A stretch of 64,000 bases of DNA, from positions 5,220,001 to 5,284,000 of the forward strand of contig NC_044014.1 in NCBI RefSeq assembly GCF_900496995.4, given 5' to 3'. Made by a program: the position numbers and the translations under genes. Source of the DNA: Aquila chrysaetos chrysaetos. Its lineage: Eukaryota; Chordata; Aves; Accipitriformes; Accipitridae. Below, piece by piece: positions 48,985-64,000 of the stretch. Within the stretch, counting starts at the first letter, position 1. Every line of letters starts with the position of its first letter. Below the pieces are notes generated by a model. It did not search any database and was not told the DNA's origin. It worked only from the letters and a program-made list of their open reading frames with translations.

Positions 48985-51726
48985 CTAAAAGAAAATTAAA
49001 GCTGAACTTTTAACTTCATGCTTAAAGACAAAATTTACAGACTTTGACTCACATTCTACAAACAACTTTGACCAGACTTCTGAAGGCAATTGCCTCAGTC
49101 AGGCCTGCAGGTCTGGGATTCCTTAACAATTTACCCCAAGGAACTTTCATAGGTTTAGTCCTACGTTGCCAGTTAGCACCTGGAATATGCTACGCGTACC
49201 TTTTGCGTCCTTCATTGTCTGAGAGATGATGCGTCTGCATGTCTGATCAGCCTGATGGACAGTACTAGCTGCACAGATTGCTCGATCGGCTTCCTACCCA
49301 GGGTGACCAACAGAAAGGAAGAATACATGCAAACACGTTATATTTGGTTTAGACTGTCATCAACTTTTGAAGTACTCCTTGAAAACAAGTAAAATGTTAG
49401 CAACAACTCGGTGAGGGGTGCAGTGCACACCTGCTCCTTTGAATGTGGAGGCGGGTATGTACACCTGGTGACTGACTGCCAGACACAGATATGTGTGACA
49501 TTAAGAAGTGAACATTATTTTCCTCAGTGTGATGTGACAGCTCCAAAATCTTTTTACTACCCTAGAACGTGTAACAGTATTCTTAAAGGTAGATCAGTGG
49601 TTTAAATTAATAATATGACAGAAGTACCCATTTCAAATAGGATTAACTCTTCTGTGTATGCTTTTGCAATCAAGAAATGCAGTAGCTATTTCTCAGTTTC
49701 TGTCATCATGGTGTTCTGAGTACAATTCGGGAATAACTAACTCATTCACCATCATCCGAAAGAGCCGTGACTGTGAAGACAAGCAGTGCTACCTTTTGCT
49801 CAGTGTTTTCCTCGTTTTGCTTCACTGGATTTTCCAAAGCAGCAGCCAGCAAACTAATTATCTGCTCACTAAGAAAACAAAAAAAAGAGTAAACCACATT
49901 AATCAAACAGTTTCACTGAAGATTTTTCTTTCATTTTGTAATGATGCCTCATCACAGGAAAAAAAGCAAGTTTTCAGTTAAATTCATGAAGCAATCAATG
50001 AAATAATCTTTATACAGCAAGTTAGATGAAAAACAATTATAACTAGAACTACAGCAAATTATTTCCAGTCTTCTGTTTCAGCCAATTTACATAAATTTTC
50101 AACAGCAGTTTAGAAGTGCAGTTAGTTTTGAGGTTAACTAACTCTGTGAAGAATGATGGCTGCGAGTTCCCAACAACTGGCATGTATTGTGTGTGTTAAT
50201 TGCCTGGCTTCCGAAAACCACCATACGGAATATTTTTTTACATACTGTTTAGATGCAGTAAGAAGCTTCTACCCATCCGTTTATGAAAACAGTACTTAGT
50301 GAAAACCCTAGCATCAATCCAGTAGCATACTTATCCTCTGAAGTGCAATCAGAACTTTTCAGAATGAGGCTGTTCTGTTCCCAAACATTTTTCTTGAGAT
50401 CTGGCATTTCTATTCTTCTCGCCATTAAACATATTGTCTGGTCAGGTAACGGATGACTTCTTAGACGATTCCTCTGCAAGCAGCATTCAAGTGGACACTC
50501 TAAAAATAACTGGCAGAAGCTCAAGGAATCTAAAAGAAATAAACAGACAATCTTACCTTTAAACTGTTCAAGTAAAAATTTCTGAGAGCAACATGCACAA
50601 GAAAGGCTTTACACGAATGAGGAACTGCTACACTCATTTTGAGCCTGAAAAGAATACAAACCTAAAAAGAATACAAACAATTTTACCTTCAAGGCTGCCC
50701 AAGTAGTAATTTCTGAGATCAACATACATAAGAAGGGCTTTAAGCAACCTAGCAATTTCTAATAAAACAGTACTAAAGTTAAGTTGATGCTTACTATACC
50801 GCGGGAACCTAGTGATTAAGAGTAACAAATGTTCATCAAGAGCGCTGGAAGAAAGGCAGCTGAAGCGCACCGAATTCCCTACAAAGCTGAAAACGTTCTT
50901 ACGCATAGCAAGGAAGAGTAATTACATTTGCGAGCCAGCTGGTACACCTCGTATCTCATGCTCTGATAATAAAAATTGTCATCCAAGATCAGGTAGAGCG
51001 GCCTAGACGTGGCTGCATGTGTCCAGGAACGGCCAGCTCCGGCGTCGCTTTCCGCTGAGGAGAGCAGCCCCTGCCCGCGGCAGCAGGCCAGGAAGCGCTC
51101 CCAGGCCGGCTGGGTGGCGGTGGCCGGGGCAGAGAGCGGGCTCCCGGTCACCACCGCCCGCAGGAACCGCTCCAGGCACTGCAGCAGCTCCCGCCGGCTC
51201 CGCTTCCAGCGGGGCAGCTGCGGAGGAAGGCAGCGGAGGGGTGAAGGCCCCGCGCACCCACCGCCCTCCCCAGGCCCCGCCGCGGCGGCAGCGGCAGCCG
51301 GGCGGGAAGGCCCGGCGTGAGGGCCGGGCCGCGCTGCCTAGCAACGGCCGCAGCGAGGCGCCTCGGCTGGCCAATGAGAAGCAGAGATCGGCGCAGCGGG
51401 AAGGAAGAAAGCCGCCACTGACCAATGGGGACGGCTCCGCCGGTCCCGCCCCCGGCTCGGGCGGGCCGAAGGTCTCCGGCGGGATGAGCTCGTCGTAGTC
51501 GAGGAGAGCGCAGGCCCAGCCCGGTCGCTGCGGCAGGCGGCGGCGCAGGGCGCGGGCCAGGGTGGACTTGCCGGCCGCCGGCAACCCGCACAGCACGCAC
51601 AGGCCCACCCGGGCGCGTCCGGCGCCGTCCGGCTGCTCATCCTCCTCCTCCGCCGCCGCCGCCGTCGCCGCCAGCGCCGCCAGAGGCCCGTCCGCCGCTC
51701 CCGCGGGCGGCCGCTGCTGTGCGCAT
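48779..51726 (-). CDS. PSTK: L-seryl-tRNA(Sec) kinase, whole gene (6 exons)
   Basis: Phosphorylates Ser-tRNA(Sec) to O-phosphoseryl-tRNA(Sec), the substrate SEPSECS turns into Sec-tRNA for selenoproteins. Exons: about 51726-51423, 51217-50926, 50529-50331, 49868-49793, 49293-49200 and 48984-48779. From the GTG codon at 51608, all joins keep frame for 350 aa plus stop. The P-loop GLPAAGKST comes first, then the conserved DDNFYYQSMRYEVYQLAR segment and a C-terminal helix (SLAEELNKLKAEFLEDL). The first ATG (51726) encodes MRTA, like human MKTA, but lies in another frame from the P-loop, so the N-terminus is broken in this sequence. The gene starts in a CpG island and is tail to tail with IKZF5. 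Confidence 0.95.
48794..48799 (-). terminator. PSTK: PSTK poly(A) signal inside the coding end
   Basis: AATAAA on the minus strand, 13 nt before the stop codon. GT-rich sequence (GTTGGTGTTTTTT) lies about 12-25 nt after the stop, as expected for a downstream element. No other AATAAA is seen on this strand until about 47.7 kb. Confidence 0.45.
49200..49293 (-). CDS. PSTK: PSTK exon 5
   Basis: 94 nt. It reads EADRAICAASTVHQADQTCRR to SQTMKDAK, part of the C-terminal tRNA-contact domain, and matches human LRRIVSQTMKEAK. Confidence 0.94.
49793..49868 (-). CDS. PSTK: PSTK exon 4
   Basis: 76 nt. It reads SLLAAALENPVKQNEENTEQK and ends phase 0 before GTAGCA; it matches human LLLTALENPVK. Confidence 0.93.
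50331..50529 (-). CDS. PSTK: PSTK exon 3
   Basis: 199 nt. It reads YSLSFCQLFLECPLECCLQRN to VWEQNSLIL, matching the human QLFLDCPLETCLQRN and WEHNSL segments. Acceptor CTTTTAG, donor AA|GTATGC. Confidence 0.96.
50528..50742 (-). repeat. Tandem duplication at the PSTK intron 2 acceptor
   Basis: About 82 bp at 50528-50611, which include the exon 3 acceptor, recur at about 50661-50742 with a 131-bp period, roughly four-fifths identical by eye. Between them, a 17-bp unit is also tandemly repeated (50645-50661, 50662-50678). Confidence 0.7.
50926..51217 (-). CDS. PSTK: PSTK exon 2
   Basis: 292 nt after TCCGCAG. It reads LPRWKRSRRELLQCLERFL onward and ends with the family hallmark LDDNFYYQSMRYEVYQLARK. 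Phase 1 donor AAAT|GTAATT. Very GC-rich at its 5' half, so the first part is less conserved in codon choice than in pattern. Confidence 0.94.
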
Positions 51727-51790
51727 GCGCGGGGCCGTCGGCGCGGGCGGGGTTTCCCTGAGGTGAGCGGCGGGAGCTGTGGAGAGCGGT
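51000..51790. promoter_or_regulatory. PSTK: CpG island, PSTK promoter
   Basis: Dense CpG over PSTK exons 1 and 2 and upstream. GCGCATGCGC (51721-51730), an NRF1-type palindrome, overlaps the first ATG. No divergent gene is visible on the plus strand. Confidence 0.8.
51423..51726 (-). CDS. PSTK: PSTK exon 1 (N-terminus frame-broken)
   Basis: Encodes the Walker A loop GLCVLCGLPAAGKST and continues to PSPL before a probable donor TTG|GTCAGT. The ATG at 51726 reads MRTAAAARGSGG..., resembling the human start, but reaches TGA in a GGC/GGA tract (about 51637). The P-loop frame is open through the tract but has no ATG. Distance from the ATG to the P-loop frame is 3n+1, so one base too many, or two too few. 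Confidence 0.75.
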
Positions 51791-53713
51791 GTGGGCGTCT
51801 GCGCGAAACAGCCGGGTTTACTCAGATTTATTTCGGTAATAAATTCAGTAGCACGCTCTAGCGAACCCACAAGCGTCAGACGGCTGAGCGATGCCGGGTG
51901 TGCCCGGCGGTGGTTTTTGTTACCATCGTAAAATCGAGATACTACCGAGCGTGCTGACCCTGATGCTTTATTTTAGATTACATTCATGTAGCATTATGCT
52001 TGCTAATGAGGCCTAAATGATAGGAATACTTGGTGATAACAATTCAAGATTCTGAGGAATTAAGGAAGATGACACCTCTTCGGAGGACGCTCCTTGCCAG
52101 TGCATGTTTTTGCCTGCAATATATTTAGGGTTCTTTTGTCCAGCTCTTTGGTAAAATGGCCATCTAGGGGATTAGAAATATTTTCTTGGTGAGGCCACTC
52201 CATAATTTATTCACTCTTTTTGCTAGTTCATATTCCCAAAGTTTGCATGCGAGCAGGGTCAGTGTGTGATTACTCTCTGATGTACAGATCGATCAGTATC
52301 CACAGCTTTGTTCTTGCCAGTGAGCTTTTATCTGCATGGCAGATTCTTTTCCAGTAGTTGCCATTTCGAAAAACTATGTAACTTAATACATTTTGTCTTA
52401 AATTGGTACCGTTTTCTAATTGTCCCATTTAGAATGACAAAAGTTATCGGTTGCTTTTGTAGTGGAATCAGTTTCTAGCATAAATCTCAAGCTGTAATAA
52501 CCAGTAAACATTAAAACAGTGTTAAGTTGTATAATGTATTTCCTGATACACCACATTTTCTATAACAGTAGAGATGGCTCGTTTCTCTTAGACACATCAT
52601 CTACAGAGTTTCTTTCCATTGCTAGTATCCCTACGTGAGGTTACTTTTCCAGACTACCTGAACTGGAAAGTAACGCACAGCTAGTAGGTAATGAGAGGCA
52701 GGATCTGGATCCCAGCTTTGATAGGGTTGCACTGAAGACAAGGCTCAGAGCGACGCATAGGAGCTGTCCGTGAGCCTGGCATGCGGGGTACAGCCGCATT
52801 CAGCCAGTGGCACACTGCTGAGGGGACGGTCCAGGAGGTAGGCAGACTGCAGACTTCCCAAGAGGTCAGTCTATATTCTCATTTTCACAGCTGCATATGA
52901 CTAGAGATGAATAAATTATGTCTGTAAATAACTGAATTCGCTTCTCTTTGGCCTGCAAGTAAGGCTGCACTTCAGAAGAGTCCTGTTCTCTGATCCTGTT
53001 ACAAATTTAATCTAACAAGAGTTGAACTTCAGGCTTCTGATTTAAAAAAAACAAGAGGTGAGGTAGAAGATGCACAAATACAGCCAGCAGCAATTAGCAA
53101 AATTATGGGATAACGTCTGTGTTCAGTGCCTCTTAGCATCAAGTCTTTTCCAGAGGTATGTGCTTTCAGAAGGCATTTTGGCTGCGCAAGGAGAGGACTG
53201 GAGGATTGCAGTCTTTAATTTTTTTCAGAGCAGTTACTTGTCAGAATTGATGAGGGTTCCCAAGAAACTTTTCAGATGGCTGGTCTCGGTGGGACTGCGG
53301 GTCTTTGAGGTCCTGAAGGAACTGCGGGCAACTGGGTTTGTACTGGCTGCCTGAAGTGTGGAAAACGTATTTTGTGAACTATTTCATGGCTTGAGACAAC
53401 TGGTATTTCTAAACTGGTTCTTTACCATTTTTAAACAGTTGCTAGCATTTATACATACATAAAACTTTCTCTGCTCCTCCCTCTCCCTTTTCCTCTCCCT
53501 CTCCCTAGTAGCATTTACAGGTCCCATTATGCTGTTTTCTATACAAGCAGTAAAACAGCATTTCTCCTTCAAGCATTTCATCTATTATATCTCATAAGAT
53601 GCTGCATGAAAAATCCTCCTAAGCAGGACATGAGGCATTAGGAACTTCGCTTACAATGATGCAGCAATGTAAACATAGCAAACATGAAGAAAAGAAGGTT
53701 TTAAATACTACAA

Positions 53714-53768
53714 ACCTCGGGCCAGGAAAATGCGATACGGTAAAAAAATCAGGACTTGACGTGGCAGG
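53714..53768 (-). CDS. Candidate cytoplasmic exon of the ADAM gene
   Basis: After TTTTCCAG it reads PATSSPDFFTVSHFPGPR in the required phase 0. The Pro/Ser-rich content fits an ADAM9-type tail, but the possible donor (GAG|GTTTGT) is weak and the rest of the tail was not found. Speculative. Confidence 0.25.
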
Positions 53769-54119
53769 CTGGAAAAGATGTTGCAGAAAATCAAGATGAC
53801 AAAACTCGCAGATTTCAAAGTATGGCTAAATATTCAGTATTAAGCTAGTGGTATTTTAGAACTCATTTTCATTTCCTGTGACATTCTTCATATTCTCTTG
53901 CAACATTTTGTTTTGATAATTTTTATTTTGTTTTATCAGAACCAGATCCACAGCTTGGCTAAGTAGCTTCTCTGGTATTTGGCCACAGAATTCAATCTTT
54001 GGCTGTTCTGCTAAGTAGCAGCCTGTTCCATCCCGTAGTACTCACAGCCCGTGTTGACAGGGCAGGCAATAAAGCTCATACTTACCCATACAGAAATCCT
54101 GTCTAACACATTATAAATT

Positions 54120-54245
54120 ATCATAGAATCATAGAAACTTTTAGGTTGGAAAAGACCTTTAAGATCATTGAGTCCAACTGTCAACCCAACACCACCATGC
54201 CCACTAAACCATGTCCTGAAGTGCCTCGTCTACACGTCTTTTGAA
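54120..54245 (-). mobile_element. CR1 LINE 3' end
   Basis: On the minus strand it reads as the CR1 3' region: GTGGGCATGGTGGTGTTGGG, a GGACTCAATGATCTTAAAGG block, then the terminal TTCTATGATTCTATGAT. Well preserved, 5'-truncated, in the ADAM 3' region. Confidence 0.93.
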
Positions 54246-54400
54246 CACTTATCTTAAATCTTTGAACACTCACACTTGGAAATTCAAATGGTTTTAACGT
54301 ATCAAAAAGCTACAAAGTCATCAGTAACTATATTAGAGAAAAGGCACCGTATAATTTGGATTACTCAACGTGAAATAATGCAAGTATGCATCTATCTTAC

Positions 54401-63457
<9,057 letters not shown>

Positions 63458-64000
63458 CTGAAAAAAACATAATGATAATTACTGTCCATCAGTCTGTTTC
63501 AACTGAATTATAAAAGATTACATCACTAGTACTGAGTAAACAATAAGCTGAACATACTGAGGCATAACTTTAGTTTCTTTGAAACTAAATATAAAATATT
63601 TGTCTTTATAAACTAAAATATAAAATATTTATAAATTATAAGCTAAATAAATATATTTATAATATAATACTAAATAAGGAAACAATATATGAATGAAGGC
63701 AATCTACTTCCTGAAGGCACCTAAACACATCTTTCAGTTGGAGAAGTTGGAAAGACCATGTTCATTCATTTCCTTAGCTAATTGTCTTGAGGAGAAACTG
63801 GGAACAGATGATCAGAGAGCTTATGGAATTGTTCACAGCGCTGACAGTTTGCTTAATAAAAAACCACAAACATGTGAAATACTCTTCCTAGAAATGTAAA
63901 ACGTACTGGAGACCTCATGTTCCTGGAGCAGTCAAAGTCTGGGAGCACACAGAAATGGTTTAAAAAAATCTTGCATCTCCCACCTTGCTTGCACCTCTAC
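63458..64000. other. ADAM intron, right edge of window
   Basis: AT-rich intronic sequence with ATA-rich tracts near 63590-63670. I found no preceding ADAM exon here, so the upstream protease exons start beyond 64000. Confidence 0.6.

Larger units (their letters stand above)
51791..54400. other. PSTK-ADAM spacer and ADAM 3' end
   Basis: Mostly unique, AT-rich sequence. It must include the ADAM 3' UTR and probably its last exon. Minus-strand AATAAA hexamers occur near 51967, 52207 and 53922. A pyrimidine-rich CTCTCC run lies at about 53472-53510. The plus-strand open frame at 53070-53354 has no recognisable homologue. A CR1 fragment is listed separately. Confidence 0.6.

Noticed and set aside
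51019-51498. Plus-strand frame of 159 codons over PSTK exons 1 and 2
   Set aside because: Antisense shadow of a GC-rich coding region.
53070-53354. 94-codon plus-strand frame between PSTK and ADAM
   Set aside because: No homologue recognised, no splice context; kept only as a note in the spacer entry.

Overview
This window is vertebrate nuclear DNA, almost certainly from a bird. Coding sequence is broken into short exons with GT-AG introns, and the repeats include four 3' ends of CR1 LINEs, the dominant avian retroposon. The gene order IKZF5-ACADSB head to head, with PSTK next to IKZF5, matches human 10q26.13. I cannot name the species.

Layout: 1-17.4 kb is AT-rich non-coding DNA with no convincing gene. 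By known synteny it lies on the HMX3/HMX2 side of the locus. It holds candidate developmental regulatory sequence and probably the ACADSB 3' UTR. 17.4-33.9 kb is ACADSB on the minus strand, with a complete set of 11 coding exons encoding 433 aa. 33.45-34.56 kb is a CpG island acting as a two-way promoter: the first ATG of ACADSB (minus) and the first ATG in IKZF5 exon 1 (plus) are about 90 bp apart. 34-47.8 kb is IKZF5 (Pegasus) on the plus strand, with non-coding 5' exons, three coding exons encoding 419 aa, and a 3' UTR of about 4.3 kb. 48.8-51.7 kb is PSTK on the minus strand, six exons, tail to tail with IKZF5, starting in a second CpG island. 54.4-63.5 kb and beyond is the 3' part of an ADAM9-like membrane metalloprotease-disintegrin gene on the minus strand: 12 well-supported exons covering 501 codons. 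Its signal, pro-domain and first protease exons lie past the right edge. A solo LTR of 861 bp with a 5-bp target duplication sits in its intron between the transmembrane and cytoplasmic exons.

Functions: ACADSB oxidises short branched-chain acyl-CoAs from isoleucine in mitochondria. IKZF5 is an Ikaros-family DNA-binding repressor. PSTK makes O-phosphoseryl-tRNA(Sec) for selenoprotein synthesis. The ADAM has an intact zinc site and should be an active sheddase, but it has lost cysteines that its relatives keep. These genes share a neighbourhood, not a pathway. The items most worth checking are the ADAM9-like paralogue beside PSTK, the frame break at the PSTK N-terminus, the duplicated acceptor region in PSTK intron 2, the possible near-zero PSTK 3' UTR, and the compact ACADSB/IKZF5 promoter with mirrored YY1-like sites.
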